Positions 21,098 to 33,559 of a stretch of 64,000 bases of DNA are shown piece after piece. Under the pieces are notes generated by a model. It was not told the origin of the DNA. It did no database searches and worked only from the letters and a program-made list of their open reading frames with translations. Origin of the DNA: Reticulitermes speratus. Lineage: Eukaryota; Arthropoda; Insecta; Blattodea; Rhinotermitidae. The stretch covers positions 578,558 to 642,557 of the forward strand of contig JAJKFL010000237.1 of assembly GCA_021186555.1 (NCBI GenBank), read 5' to 3'. Numbering within the stretch: the stretch's first letter is position 1; each line of letters opens with the position of its first letter. The position numbers and the translations under genes are program-made.

Positions 21098-24000
21098 CTA
21101 AAGATCAGGCAGAAGAATATTATCACTTTGAGTATTCCTGCCTAATTGTTTGGTAGGATTAAACACTGCTAATACTGTGTGAGATTTAAGGTTCTGACAG
21201 TGGTGTTTGCTACATTGCAAAGGATTGTAGTGCCTTCATCTTTAAGGGTCAGGCAGTCCAAGAACAATGCTTGCCCTTGAAGATGAAGGCGGCACAATCC
21301 TCCAAATGCTAGTGACCACTCACGCAGTGACACAACATCACGTCATACGACGTGAGGCCACTGCTAATACTCACACTCCTACTAATTCCTATCACTAAAC
21401 GTGAAACTGATCTCTTCCAGGTCAGTTTGGTACTCATAACCTCTTTCTGCAAGATTCATTTTAATATTACCTGTATCTTGTTTTAGGTATATTCACATCC
21501 CTGTAGAATGCCTATTAAAACTATGCTTTTCATCTGTCCATTTGTTAGCATGGATCTTCACAATAACCACTCTGTATATGAAAGTTGGTTTTAGGGAGTT
21601 TAGAACTTATTGACCCATGCTGATTTTGGTCGAAATAGATCTGTAGTACTGGACACTTTATATGGGACAGATCTGTAGTACTGGACACTTTATATGGGAC
21701 AGATCTGTAGTACTGGACACTTTATATGGGACATGTTTATTGGAGCAAGAAATGTTGGGAAGAAAAGTAGTTGGAAAAAATGAAGTCTGCCTTGTATGTG
21801 TACACTTCTTTCCTGTAAGATGTACACATTTTAGTTTGATTTAAAAGGGAGCAAATGTATCAGAATTCTTACACTATGCATACATTTTCTAAATCGTCTG
21901 GTTTTCAAAATGGCCACCTTCAAATATATTTCCTCATCAAAATGTTGCATATGTGTCTTTTTTCCCTTATTCCAGCTGTATCAAGCCCATCAGTTCCTCC
22001 TAATACCATTAAGTGTGCTGTGTAGTCCATGGAATTTTTGTATATGTTGTGAGGTTTTCACAGTGGTATTTTGTTTATATGGTGATTTGTGGATTTTTAC
22101 ATTGTCTTGTTCTTGTAACTCGCAGTTCCCATTGGGTCAACAAGCCCTGTCCCCTCTTCCACCTTCCATAGCTCCTATTGGCCAAAATTCCTTCCAGCCT
22201 TCCTATATAAGTAGCATTTTCTTCCTCCCAGTTACTTCAGCACCCACCAGAACCAGATTCAGTCATCCTAAAGATGGTGGTAATATGTTGCTATAAAGCG
22301 TTGGGACTTACAAAGCTCACTACATAGTGTAAAGGCGTAAAAAATGACAATAATATGGGAATCTTCATTAATGTAATATCCTCTGTTTCTTATTTAACTT
22401 CATACAAATGCAGTTTTGTCAAAACTGTCAGCAGTAAGTAAGATATATGACATGATGTAGCAAGCTGCAGTGAACTCACATTGCATGTATCCATTATGCC
22501 CTGAGGGTCACCAGCACATAGCATGGTGTCTTGCAAACCTCTGTTCACACGCCTCACAGATACGTAGCTTTCATTGCATTTGTCGTTTGGAACAAGACTC
22601 AGTGTTGCGTACTGAAGAATGGGACTCTTAGTTGAACCTGCGGAACATTTTAATTACATGAACATGGCTTTCACATAACACTGATGGTCTGTGAGCTGGA
22701 CTGAGTTGTTCTGCTACAGAAACTGAGTAATGACATTCTTATCACGCATCACAGTAAAACACAAAGTTAATGTATACATTTTTTGATTACATTTTCTCAC
22801 AGTTGTTTATATATCCCTACAAGGCAACTGTCCAACAAAATCCATTGCATATGGTTATTACTTTATCTGGCAACTACTGGTTGTCACTTTGCACCATTGT
22901 TGTACCACGCAGCACAATAAGTGAGCTGGCAGGAAGTAACAACCGCCAGTTGTCGCAAACAATAATGACCCTGTACAATATGACATCACATTTTATTGCA
23001 GTAACATTGTTGCTATTTCAAATGATGGCTTTCAAAGAAAACATCATATTATGTAGAAATATGTTATATATTATACTATATACAATGTACTTTTTTGTGC
23101 TGCAAGAATACAAAAAATCATAAAATTTCAAAGGCTATTGAATAATGCATGTCAAATATCTTAACCTGTATGATCTGCAGCTAATAGCATGGTGGAATGC
23201 TCAGTAAATGATTTTGATCTCCAAATGTGTTTGTAACAGACAAGGTCACCAAGATCTGAACGTTTGAAATCTCGAAATCAGATACTCATGAACTTACGCT
23301 TATTAGACGTGAGTCCCCATCCGGTAACCTTGAGCCCAAAATCTGGGATATCAGACTTTGTGTACAGGCAGGCGGGCTGAATGTTTTCAGAGAACTTGAC
23401 TGTCCTGTCCAACTCGATCAGTGCTATGTCATTGTACACTGTTGCTGTGGAGTATTCTGGATGCTGTATCCACTTCTTTACGTGGTATTTTTGTGCCAGG
23501 AAGCCTGGTTCGTTGAGGTCCACAGCCCCCAGCAGAACTGTCACTGGTGGCTTGCTAATGGGGACATATCGTAGACATGTGTTAGGACTTATAACAGGCT
23601 TGTGCTGATTAAATGCTTATGGTCTAATCTTGAATTGATGTGTCGTTCACCTTGCACTTGCAATGTAATTTGACGCTAAAGACCAGCACAGTACAAAATG
23701 TGTTATCAAGGACAGACATATTTATGCTGTATGTTTTAGCCAGCCTAGGCCATCATCAGTGGGAGAACATGTGATGTTTCCAGGGATGTTGTAATGATGT
23801 CCCTTATGGGCCACAATTAACTAGAGACAATAAACACATTTCACCAGCTAATTAGTAAATCACCACCACAAGCAACTACACATTTATTATTGTAACTATG
23901 AGCTATATATAAATGTTTCAATCATAATAGACCACCATAAGGCTATGTATAAAAATTTAAGAAAAAAGTAAAAATGCAGTCACCATTTTGTATGATTATT

Positions 24001-27000
24001 TTGAAATGCTGTTTCACTTGGATATATAACATTGTTTTTAATTACTACCCAAGTTAAATACCCAGTTTTACCACTGTTACAGACATACATTGTTTACAAC
24101 ATCGTAAAACTAGACACGTCTATATCCAGTAGCAAAAACCACAGGGCAATGAAAGAATATATTACACCGTACACACGTTTATAAAATATTAAAGACAACT
24201 TACAATAAATTCATCATTTTAGCTATTTAATATTTTAACAACTTAAAACTAGAACATCTTGAGCCTTACGAAAATAATTTTAAGATAGTCGATATTTTAA
24301 AGATTTAGAATAACAAATATTGAAAAACAAAACTTCGATAGGATAAGCTACCAATAGAAGCATTCATATACAATTATTGAATTTAAAAAATTCAATTCAA
24401 ATCTCACATGAAGTATATTTATGTTGTTTGTATTTTTACGGTTTTTCTTAAATTTTTATACATGGCCCGATGATGATTTTTAAGACCAGTGTAGCTTACT
24501 GTGACATAATACATGTATAGCTGTTTGACTGTGATTTTCTGATCAATTGCTGAAATACATAAACACAACAGGATGTCTTCCATGAGTGTGTGTGTGAGTG
24601 AATGGGAGTGACAGTATGATAGCTTCCTTCGTTCGTTGGTTGCTGGGTTCACGTATTTCCCGCAAGACTGCCCGAAATGTTTCAGTGCCTGTTACTGACC
24701 CGCCAGCGTCAAGGGCTCTGTCGCTACTACATTCACTTTAGTCCATGTATTTCCCGCAAGAGAGTGGAATGTGTTTCGTTGATGTATCATGTGTGCATGT
24801 TGTTCTTTATACATTTTTGTTCTGACCTTTGACCATCAGTGTTGTGCTCCTTGTTGGTGCACATTATCGCAACATGACTCTAGACCTTAACCAGCAGTGG
24901 ACATTGCACAGAAAGTCCTGCAGTAAATGTATGTAGCTGAATTATGTATTTTAATTTGTATACTTTTTTTGTGGTTGTAAAGTATGTCACAATGGCCCGT
25001 TGGGAGACCAGGTATATCAGATAATATTGCATAAGGTCTAAATTACTGCTGTAGCAGCTAGTAATTTGATACTTACGTTCTTGATGTTGGCACAACGCAG
25101 TGTGCAGCAGTCAGTACATATCGGTCACTGATAAGAGTCCCACCGCAATTCCATTCAACCTGAGATGGCTCTGATGGGTCAACATACCCCAGGGCAGCCT
25201 GTAGCAGAAATCACTGCATTTGTATTTGGTTATCACTGACTGGTGAGGAGGAAGCAAGTGCTTCATATGCTTTTGAAATGCTAAAAATGTGCCACATTTT
25301 TATAATGACGTTGAGAAAGATAATAGATCAAAATCAACGGGAGAATGTGGAATATTTCAGTTATTTGGATAGCATGATAACAAATGATGCAAGGTGTACA
25401 CGTGAAATTAAATACAGAATTGCCATGGCAAAAGCAGCATTCAACAAGAAGACTCTTTTCACCAGCAAACTGGACTTAAATTTAAGTAAGAAACTAGTAA
25501 AGTGCTACATTTGGAGCATAGCTTTGTGTGGTGCTGAAACGTGGACACTTCGGAAAGTAGATCAGAAGTGTCTGGAAAGTTTTGATATGTGGTGCTGGAG
25601 AAGAATGGAGAAGATCAGTTGGACCGATCGTGTGAGAAATGAAGAAGTATTACACAGAGTGAAGGAGGAGAGGAATATCGTACATACAATAAAAAGAAGA
25701 AAGGCTAACTGGATTGGTCACATGTTGCGTAGAAACTGCCTTCTGAAACATGTGATTGATGGAAAGATAGAGGGAAGGATAGAAATGACGGGAAGACGAG
25801 GGAGAAGACGTAGGCAGCTACAGGATGACCTTAAGGAAAAGAGAAGATACTGGAAGTTGAAAGAGGAAGCACTAGATCGTACCCTGTGGAGAACTCGCTT
25901 TGGAAGAGGCTACGGACCTGTCGTAAGGCAGACTGCAGAATGAAGATGTTGGAAAGAACACTAAATGTAAGACACAGAAGGAACCAAAGCACCAAACAGG
26001 CAGCAATCAAACACAGGATCAACCTTGAACTTAAATATTTATACAAAAAGAAGGCTACCTTGAACAAGCAACTATATGAAACTCACCTGGAATGTGCAAA
26101 CTACTGGCAAGAAACTTGGTATTGGATACAAAGCTTATAATTAACAACAAACACAATACCACAATTCTGTGCACCAAGTGACAACACTGCTGTTTTAAAT
26201 CTTGACTTTAACTTATATGATAAAATTATAAGTTTTACAATTGTACATATTTTACAAATTCAAATGTTTTATAACTTATTACTGAGACAAGTGTGCTGTT
26301 TGGGCCCTTTTAACATGCAATGTGAAGTGTAGTAGCTTGTTACCGCCTGAAGATGGTCTACGGACCGAAACACGTGTAGGGGAATACATCGATATTAATA
26401 AAACTATAAAGTAGTTTATGTTTGTGCATTTGTTGGTTACTGAATAGTGAGTGAAAATGCACGGTGAAAGTAATATAAAAAAAAACTAAATGTAAGAGTT
26501 AAGAGTGAGTCTGTTAAAACGGTAGGAAGTGACTGAAGTGAATGTTGCTTTGCTGTGGGAACCACAAGACTAGAACAGCTGCACAAGCAGCATATATAAA
26601 GTACAATTGTGTAGGGGAACTTCACTTTGTTACAGAGGGTGATGACGACACTCACTAAACCTCTTGGCGACGTATTTCTGGGTCACGACCCGTAAGTTAA
26701 TAAACCCTTCCCTACGTGAAGAGTACAGATTTAGTCTACAAACAAAATATCTGGACTGGATGGACACGAAGCAGTAGGACACAAACAGCACAGTGTGCAG
26801 TGCCGTGATCTGTAGGCCCAGTCTCCAACAAGATGGGCCGCGATAGCTCAGTCGGTATGGCAAATAGCTAGAGCGAGATCTTCAGCAGCCGTCCAGACCG
26901 TCCCTGGGGCCCATCCAGCTCCTGTACAATGCGTATCAGGTCTCTTTCTCGGCGGTAAAGAGGCCGGTGCGTGGCGTTGACAACCCACCCACATCTAGGG

Positions 27001-30000
27001 CCGAGGTTAAAGAAAGAGTAGGGCTATACCTCTACTCCCCCTCTGCGCCTTCATGGCCTGTTCTAAGATGAACGTTTACCCTTGAATAAGACATGTAGCA
27101 CGCATGGAAGGGATGAGAAATGCGTAGCAATGTTTGGTTGCACAACGTGGATGGAATATACTGCTGTACAGACGTGGAAGTAGGCTCGGGGATAGTGTTA
27201 AAATGTGCAGTAATGGTGTGATTGTGTGAAGAAGCTGTAACTAGCTCAGGACGCAGCCCAGTGGCTGGCTGTAGTGAGCTGAACCGTTGGGCTGTGACGT
27301 AGCACAAATTACCGACATGTCCGTTGTATTGAATTGCCTGAAGAACAGATCCTGTTGGTGTTCGCCTCCACCCAATGCAGTACCCTCCACATCTCGTGTT
27401 TAGGGAATTCCCCGAAATGATCATGTTACGTCATAGTCAATCCAAACGCGGTTCTGCAATTAATGATATATCCTTTCATATTACGCTTTTCAAATCGCGA
27501 TTGTACGAGTCATTTATGAAGTTAATCACCGCCTGGGGTGGAGCCTGTCTCTCTTTAGTACCAGCTACTAAACCGTTTGTCGGAGTTTCATGAAAATCGG
27601 TTAAGCAGTTCTTACACATGTTGTAGAGCAAGCATGAGTTTCGTGAAAATCCTCGCAGTGAGAGTCATCCCCTACTTACGGACGTAAATACATTTCTACC
27701 TGTATTTTCCTATCTGTGTGAAATTCGCTGAAGAGCTCTGCACGCTATGCTGTTGAGTGTTTGTGAGTGTCGTGAAAATTGATGCAGAGAAGGCCGCACT
27801 TTTCCTGTTGGCTTGAATGAAATTACATGTCTGTGTTGAACGTAAAACAGCATGATGTTTTGAAAGCAAGGAACGCCTTGCTAAAATTTATGTACTGTGT
27901 CACGGAGTGCACCATTTGCTATCTGTTTGTGCTTAGAGGAATTTCCCATTATTAAAATTCTACAGTTTCTTACAGCCAAGGCAATCGTGTGGTTTTGTGG
28001 CTGCAGCATCGTCTGTTCTGAGCATCAAGTGTATTCCATATTCAGGCGCTTTCGCAAAATTGCGAAAAGCGACTATTAGCTTCGTCATGTTTGTTCGCCC
28101 GCATGCAACAACTCCGCTCCCACTGGACGGATTTTCATGAAATTTGATATTTGAGTATTTTTCGAAAATCTGTTGAGAACATTCAAACTTTCATTAGAAT
28201 ATGACAAGAATAACGGTACTTCACATGAAGACCTATGTACATTTGTGATAATATCTCGCAGAATTCTCCTCAGAGTGAGAAATGTTTCAGACAAACGTTG
28301 TAGAGAAAATCAAAACACACATTTTATGTTCAATAACTTTTTTCCGAAAATCGTGCCGTTTATGAAATAATGTGAACAATACGGTACAGCCAGACAGGCC
28401 ACATATGACAGTATAATACGGTGCATGCGCTTTGCATGCTGGATAGCTAAGGCAACAGACACACACTCAGAATATGTAATACGTATTGCTTTTTTACTGC
28501 AACAGTGGTTACGCGAACGCGCTTCAATGTTAAGTTATACCTACATTGCCTGTCTTATTTCACTGTACAGCATTAACTGACTGGTTTGTATAACTGAGAC
28601 GGAGTGTGTTTACTGCGCGGTACGGACTGTATTTATGTGTTTTGTGTGGATCTCAGAACAAACAGCGATTATTTCACTGTACAACATTAACTGACTGGTT
28701 TGTATAACTGAGACGGAGTGTGTTTACTGCGCGGTACGGACTGTATTTATGTGTTTTGTGTGGATCTCAGAACAAACAGCGATTATTTCACTGTACAACA
28801 TTAACTGACTGGTTTGTATAACTGAGACGGAGTGTGTTTACTGCGCTGTACGAGCTGAGTCTTTAACTATCGCCTTTAAAGCCCAGTGGTTACTATATGT
28901 ACCACCACGTTTAACATTCACAAATTCTACGTTCTGCCCACACAGTGTATTTATGTGTTTGTATAACTGAGACGGAGTGTGTTTACTGCGCGGTACGAGC
29001 TGTATTTGTGTTTTGTGTGGATCTCAGAACAAACAGCGATTATTTCACTGTACAGCATTAACTGACTGGTTTGTATAACTGAGACGGAGTGTGTTTACTG
29101 CGCGGTACGAGCTGAGTCTTTAACTATCCCCTTTAAAGCCCAGTGGTTACTATATGTACCGTCATGTTTAACATTCACAAATGTTACGTTCTGCCCACAC
29201 AGTGTATTTATGTGTTTGTATAACTGAGACGGAGTGTGTTTACTGCGCGGTACGGACTGTATTTATGTGTTTTGTGTGGATCTCAGAACAAACAGCGATT
29301 ATTTCACTATACAGCATTAACTGACTGGTTGTATAACTGAGACGGAGTGTGTTTACTGCGCGGTACGGACTGTATTTATGTGTTTTGTGTGGATCTCAGA
29401 ACAAACAGCGATTATTTCACTGTACAGCATTAACTGACTGTTTGTATAACTGAGACGGAGTGTGTTTACTGCGCGGTACGGACTGTATTTATGTGTTTTG
29501 TGTGGATCTCAGAACAAACAGCGATTATTTCACTGTACAGCATTAACTGACTGGTTTGTATAACTGAGACGGAGTGTGTTTACTGCGCGGTGCGAGCTGA
29601 ATCTTTATGTAATTCAGGCTAATATTAGTCTTTGAAGTGTTGAGTGAACCATTGGCAGCACGAAGTCACGTACAGAGATGGATCAGACGTAACAACGCGA
29701 TATGAAATATTGCTTAGATGTCACACAGTAGACGGGCTAAGTGGTAACACTTCTGAATTGTATTTGGGAAGTGACCGGTTTGAATTTCGCCCAGTACGTT
29801 TTTCTTTGTCGTTTATTCCTGCAAGTTTCAGACCTTTAGTTTTGCCATCGCCGCTCCCGGCGCTAGCTTCGGTTGCCAGCAGCCTGTAAACCGGGGACGT
29901 TAACTCAGGAAGTTTTCCTTCGTCATAAGAATAATACGGGCGGGGGGGGGGGGGGGGGGGGGTCATTAGAACGTTACGTGTTACGATTTAGGGAAACTTA

Positions 30001-30761
30001 TTTACTGAGCTTACTCCGTACATTGCACAGATCGTAATGCTAAGAAACACACGTTGGTACAGAATTTGTACGATTCTGTTGTTCGTCGTGTTCTAGATTC
30101 ATCTCTGTATTCGTCGTTAAATATGACAGGTGTCAGCTGACAGTGCGACAAACAGCTATCAGCTAACAAAGCGATACGTATCAGTTAACAAAGAGATAGG
30201 TATCAGCTAACAATGCGACAGTTATAAGCTAACAATGCGACAAGTATTAGCTAACAAAATGACAAATAGCTATCAGCTAACAAAGCGACACCTATCGAAG
30301 CAACAGTATCAGCTAACAAAGACACAGCTATCAGCTAACAAAGCGATACGTATCAGTTAACAAAGAGATAGGTATCAGCTAACAATGCGACAGTTATAAG
30401 CTAACAATGCGACAAGTATTAGCTAACAAAATGACAAATAGCTATCAGCTAACAAAGCGACACCTATCAAAACAACAGGTATCAGCTAACAAGACACAGC
30501 TATCAGCTACAAAGACACAGGTATCAGCTAACAAAACGCAAAGTGTTAGTCATTTAGACAGCGACATTTCTACAGGTATTTGTCACTCAGAATTCACACG
30601 AAACCGAACGTTCAGCCGTGACCTTGACCGTTATGTTGTCCGGTTGCAGCGGGTTGCCTGACAACTCACCATGTGCGGGTAATCCCCTGGTTCCGCGTCC
30701 TCGCCGCCTTTGATGAAAGGGTTCACACGGAGTGGCAGCTCGTTCGTGTACTCGCGACAGG
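20936..30761 (-). CDS. Snake/venom-protease-like trypsin-fold serine protease (5 exons found; 5' end missing)
   Basis: Coding exons on the minus strand are 30761-30670, 25198-25077, 23554-23298, 22637-22480 and 21097-20936 (stop TAG 20938-20936). All have AG/GT borders, and the intron phases match at every junction. Joined, they give a full S1A catalytic domain with catalytic His in LTAAHC, Asp in YNDIALIEL and Ser in GDSGGPL. Asp189, six residues before the serine in MDTCNGDS, predicts trypsin-like cleavage after Arg/Lys. [16 protein letters not shown] and [12 protein letters not shown] fit the snake-type clip-domain protease group, which acts extracellularly in proteolytic cascades. The activation site is unusual: PFIKGG in place of R-IVGG. 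The signal peptide and clip-domain exons must lie above 30.76 kb and were not recognised. Confidence 0.85.
21637..21732. repeat. 32-bp x 3 tandem repeat in protease intron
   Basis: Three copies of a unit beginning AGATCTGTAGTACTGGACAC lie within the intron between exons E and D. Confidence 0.9.
22480..22637 (-). CDS. Protease exon D
   Basis: The acceptor aaaatgttccgcag precedes GT-TCA, completing an Arg codon. The donor is TGC-AAT|gtgagt. The exon reads [39 protein letters not shown] and [13 protein letters not shown]. It supplies Asp189 and two conserved cysteines. It is 158 bp and ends at phase 0. Confidence 0.9.
23298..23554 (-). CDS. Protease exon C: catalytic Asp
   Basis: The acceptor ccccattag precedes CAAGCC, which completes the split Thr codon of exon B. 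The donor is AAGC|gtaagt. The exon includes [44 protein letters not shown] and [11 protein letters not shown]. One base is carried into exon D. Confidence 0.9.
23729..23763 (-). ncRNA. Degenerate hammerhead-like module (h)
   Basis: The minus strand reads CTGATGATGG, then a GCC-AGGC-type stem, then CTAAAACATAC. The GAAA core is altered, so it is probably inactive. It lies in the intron between protease exons C and B. Confidence 0.35.
23764..25076. other. Protease intron B-C, repeat-derived
   Basis: The intron is AT-rich. An inverted repeat of about 35 bp (ATGTATAAAAATTTAAGAAA at 23944-23978, and its complement at 24431-24466) suggests the ends of a decayed DNA element of about 520 bp. No exon is seen. 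Confidence 0.5.
25077..25198 (-). CDS. Protease exon B: catalytic His
   Basis: The acceptor tctgctacag precedes GCTGCC at phase 0, and the donor is AGAAC|gtaagt. The 40 codons include [20 protein letters not shown] and leave two bases over. The upstream intron (5.47 kb) contains two LINE pieces, one ending only about 80 bp from this acceptor. Confidence 0.9.
25278..25943 (+). mobile_element. LINE 3' coding end (non-LTR RT C-terminus)
   Basis: The open frame reads [68 protein letters not shown] and [20 protein letters not shown], ending [17 protein letters not shown]. This is the post-RT C-terminal region of an insect LINE; the RT core is missing, so the copy is 5'-truncated. It lies antisense in the protease intron between exons A and B. 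Confidence 0.8.
25946..26430 (+). mobile_element. Second retroelement fragment ending in hammerhead-like module
   Basis: A short coding relic ([19 protein letters not shown]-like, [16 protein letters not shown]) ends at 26140. A non-coding tail follows and carries CTGAAGATGGTCTACGGACC-GAAAC at 26346-26371, then ATTAATAAAACT and GTGCATTTGTTGGTT at about 26427-26441. This 3' tail matches the ends of the palindromic element at 18360-18639. It supports linking the ribozyme-like module to a retroelement. Confidence 0.6.
26442..26833. other. Intronic non-coding sequence
   Basis: I see no exon, SINE or tandem array in this part of the protease intron. Confidence 0.45.
26834..27055 (+). mobile_element. 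tRNA-derived SINE lacking its B box
   Basis: It starts GGCCGCGATAGCTCAGTCGGTA, an A box. The expected B-box part is deleted, and the body continues GGGGCCCATCCAGCTCC, GCGGTAAAGAGGCCGGTGCG, GTTAAAGAAAGAGTAGGGCT and CCTTCATGGCCTG. A reverse-oriented relative is at 37638-37800. Confidence 0.7.
27079..28553. repeat. 1.5-kb dispersed repeat, copy A
   Basis: This is nearly the same as 41955-43447 (only scattered differences by eye), starting GAATAAGACATGTAGCACG and ending CTACATTGCCTGTCTTATTT. Both copies run directly into the 114-bp satellite. No intact coding sequence is recognised. Short phrases such as CGTGAAAATCGG recur elsewhere (35-36, 39 and 51 kb). Confidence 0.85.
28554..29605 (+). repeat. 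114-bp satellite array 1
   Basis: The unit contains TTATTTCACTGTACAGCATT, ACTGACTGGTTTGTATAACT, GAGACGGAGTGTGTTTACTG and CGCGGTACGG. Some units are longer and include TTTAAAGCCCAGTGGTTACT and GTTCTGCCCACACAGTG, probably an ancestral or flanking segment. About nine units are present. Confidence 0.92.
29606..30129. other. Intronic spacer with poly-G tract
   Basis: Non-coding sequence with a run of about 20 G at 29941-29962. No exon is seen. Confidence 0.6.
30130..30545. repeat. Short degenerate tandem repeat with 172-bp higher-order unit
   Basis: Units of about 18-25 bp built on ATCAGCTAACAAAGCGACA vary in length. A block starting AGCTATCAGCTAACAAAGCG at 30154 recurs at 30326, so the array has a higher-order period of 172 bp. 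It lies about 120 bp from protease exon A. Confidence 0.8.
30670..30761 (-). CDS. Protease exon A: activation site
   Basis: The acceptor tttctgttgcag precedes CC-TGT-CGC, and the donor is ATG|gtgagt. The exon gives [13 protein letters not shown] followed by [17 protein letters not shown]. The Cys is the one expected to pair with the catalytic domain. The mature N-terminus would be Ile in IKGG after cleavage behind Phe. The exon starts with two bases of a split codon and ends at phase 0. Confidence 0.85.
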
Positions 30762-30881
30762 CTGCAACAGAAACTGGAGCTGATTCACAGTGACACCGTG
30801 TAGTGCTGTGCGTTTCGGAGACAAGTGCTGCCTCCATCTGCAGGGTCGAATTGAGGGGGTGGATCTGAGTGACCACCTTAC

Positions 30882-30954
30882 GTGCAACCTGATCGCATTG
30901 TGACTGCTCAGCGCGACCCTGCAGCTGGTAACAGAATGTCTGACCGAAACATTG
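30882..30954 (-). CDS. Possible additional upstream protease exon (weak)
   Basis: A segment between gtgtatag and cac|gtaagg would encode QCFGQTFCYQLQGRAEQSQC plus DQVA. It ends with one spare base, which fits exon A's two leading bases and gives a Pro codon. The cysteine-rich content is suggestive, but the polypyrimidine tract is poor and the 120-bp intron is short for this gene. It could be chance. Confidence 0.25.
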
Positions 30955-31067
30955 CTATACACACCAGACTGCACGGCGTCACAAACGGAAGATCACAGTC
31001 TGATTAACAACAGCCATAAATACGTGAAAATTTATAAAATGCGTTAGTCATATTTTTAAATGTCTTG

Positions 31068-31289
31068 TTCCTGGGCGGGACGTGTAGCACGCATGCTTGA
31101 AATGAGTAATGCAGGCAAAGTTTTGTTCGTAAGCATGAACAGAAGAGAGCTTTCGGGAGGCGATAATATTAGAAAGAATGTATCTAAATAAATAGGGCTA
31201 CAGTGCGTAGGCTTGATTAAGTTCTTCAAAGCCCAGTGGTTACTATATGTACCACCATGTTTAACATTCACAATTCTACGTTCTGCCCA
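31068..31289. repeat. Partial relative of the 1.5-kb repeat leading into satellite
   Basis: ACGTGTAGCACGCATGC near the start and AAGCCCAGTGGTTACTATAT near the end match parts of the repeat-satellite complexes at 27-29 and 42-44 kb. The middle differs. Confidence 0.6.
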
Positions 31290-32330
31290 CACAGTGTATT
31301 TATGTGTTTTGTGTGGATCTCAGAACAAACAGCGATTATTTCACTGTACAACATTAACTGACTGGTTTGTGTAACTGAGACGGAGTGTGTTTACTGCGCG
31401 GTACGGACTGTATTTATGTGTTGTGTGTGGATCTCAGAACAAACAGCGATTATTTCACTGTACAGCATTAACTGACTGTTTTGTATAACTGAGACGGAGT
31501 GTGTTTACTGCGCGGTACGGACTGTATTTATGTGTTTTGTGTGGATCTCAGAACAAACAGCGATTATTTCACTGTACAATATTAACTGACTGGTTTGTAT
31601 AACTGAGACGGAGTGTGTTTACTGCGCGGTACGGACTGTATTTATGTGTTGTGTGTGGATCTCAGAACAAACAGCGATTATTTCACTGTACAGCATTAAC
31701 TGACTGGTTTGTATAACTGAGACGGAGTGTGTTTACTGCGCGGTACGGACTGTATTTATGTGTTTTGTGTGGATCTCAGAACAAACAGCGATTATTTCAC
31801 TGTACAACATTAACTGACTGGTTTGTATAACTGAGACGGAGTGTGTTTACTGCGCGGTACGGACTGTATTTATGTGTTTTGTGTGGATCTCAGAACAAAC
31901 AGCGATTATTTCACTGTACAACATTAACTGACTGGTTTGTATAACTGAGACGGAGTGTGTTTACTGCGCGGTACGGACTGTATTTATGTGTTTTGTGTGG
32001 ATCTCAGAACAAACAGCGATTATTTCACTGTACAACATTAACTGACTGGTTTGTATAACTGAGACGGAGAGTGTTTACTGCGCGGTACGGACTGTATTTA
32101 TGTGTTTTGTGTGGATCTGAGAACAAACAGCGATTATTTCACTGTACAGCATTAACTGACTGGTTTGTATAACTGAGACGGAGAGTGTTTACTGCGCGGT
32201 ACGGACTGTATTTATGTGTTTTGTGTGGATCTGAGAACAAACAGCGATTATTTCACTGTACAGCATTAACTGACTGGTTTGTATAACTGAGACGGAGTGT
32301 GTTTACTGCGCGGTACGGACTGAGTCTTTA
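31290..32330 (+). repeat. 114-bp satellite array 2
   Basis: The landmark gagacgg occurs at 31377, 31491, 31605 and 31719, giving an exact 114-bp period. About nine units are present, and their sequences match array 1. Confidence 0.95.
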
Positions 32331-33510
32331 AATAAAATTCAAGTGCATCTGAATCTTCAAAGACCGTGCCATGACTCAGACTGTCATTCGCCGGCCTTTC
32401 ACCGCGGAGTGCCGGTGTCGATATTAGGTCAATTCTTGTGAGATTTGTGGTGGACAATGTGGCACTAGAACGGGGTTTTCTCCGAGTACGTCGGTTTGCC
32501 CTGTCAGTATCATTCATTCATCTATCACCAGCGCAACTTAACTTCAATAATGGTCAGCATCGTTAAACAAACACCCTCATGAAGCATTTAATTCAGTATC
32601 TTTGCCCACTGTCCTGCTATTTCTGCCCACTTTGGCCCAAATATCTTCCTCCGCACCTAGTTATCAAGAATTCTTAATGTACAGGGTGTTTCTACAATGC
32701 TTTGACAAACTTCATGAGTGAGTCCCTCGCATCAAAACAAAGAAAACATTTCATATAAACATGTATTCGGAAATGAGTCTTTCCTGAGTGTAATTTAATT
32801 ATTATATTCAACAATAAATACCTTAACTATGTAATGTAGTGTTTACAAATGACATAGCCCTAATACGTTTAAAATAGACAATCCCAGTTTTAAGAACTGT
32901 TGAGTAATTATAGCTTATCAAGTCACAATTCACAACAAATGCTCAAAATGTCCTCCACCTCAATCAATGCACGCATGGACACGTCTGATAACAGACTGTC
33001 GCACTCTTTGAAAGGTCCCGGGGCGGAAGCGAATGGTTTGACAGGCATAAAAAATGTCGTTGGTGAAGTGACTCTTCATTTTTAGTTTGAGCTGAGTACA
33101 CAGGGGGTTTTGAAATGCCCCCACAGATAAAAATCTGAAGAATGTATGACGAGCGAACGTGGGGGCTATACCTCGAAAACTGTTTTCCTTGTTTTGTGTG
33201 AGGAACGGTCTCCTGATATTTGTCCCAAGTATTTTAGGTACACCCTGTATAGTCTTACCTTAATGCGAGGTATTACATGTCACACCTGTACAAAACAACA
33301 AGCCAAATTATACTTTTCTTTGTCTCAGTATTTACGTCCTTGAATAGCGACATGCAGTCAGAAGATTTATATCTCACTGCTAGCAGGCATTCACTGAAGT
33401 CATTCTGCTTATAAATTTTATATTAGTCTCACCGTGCATATTTCACAGTTCACCGTTCATAAAACACCGACAAAATGCACTTCACTTTACCACTTTATTA
33501 TATTTCATTA
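32331..33510. other. Non-coding spacer
   Basis: Only short open frames occur on both strands. No recognisable exon or array is present; the CACCCTGTA and ACAGGGTGTTTC phrases suggest decayed transposon ends. Confidence 0.45.
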
Positions 33511-33559
33511 GACCCCTACATATGTTTCGGTTTATGCAAAAACCATCATCAGGGGGTTC
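33511..33559 (-). ncRNA. Hammerhead-ribozyme-like motif (c), best case
   Basis: On the minus strand ACCCC precedes the core CTGATGA. A stem GGTTT...AAACC follows, then GAAAC, a 4-nt loop and GTA, and then GGGGT, which pairs with ACCCC to close stem I. Stem III would be two base pairs (AC/GU). This matches a type I hammerhead with a minimal stem III, as reported for Penelope-like elements. An extra T between CTGATGA and stem II departs from the textbook core. Confidence 0.55.

Noticed and set aside
21910-22296. 128-residue plus-strand ORF with hydrophobic stretches
   Set aside because: It lies inside the protease intron between exons E and D on the opposite strand, shows no domain I recognise, and has no splice or codon evidence.
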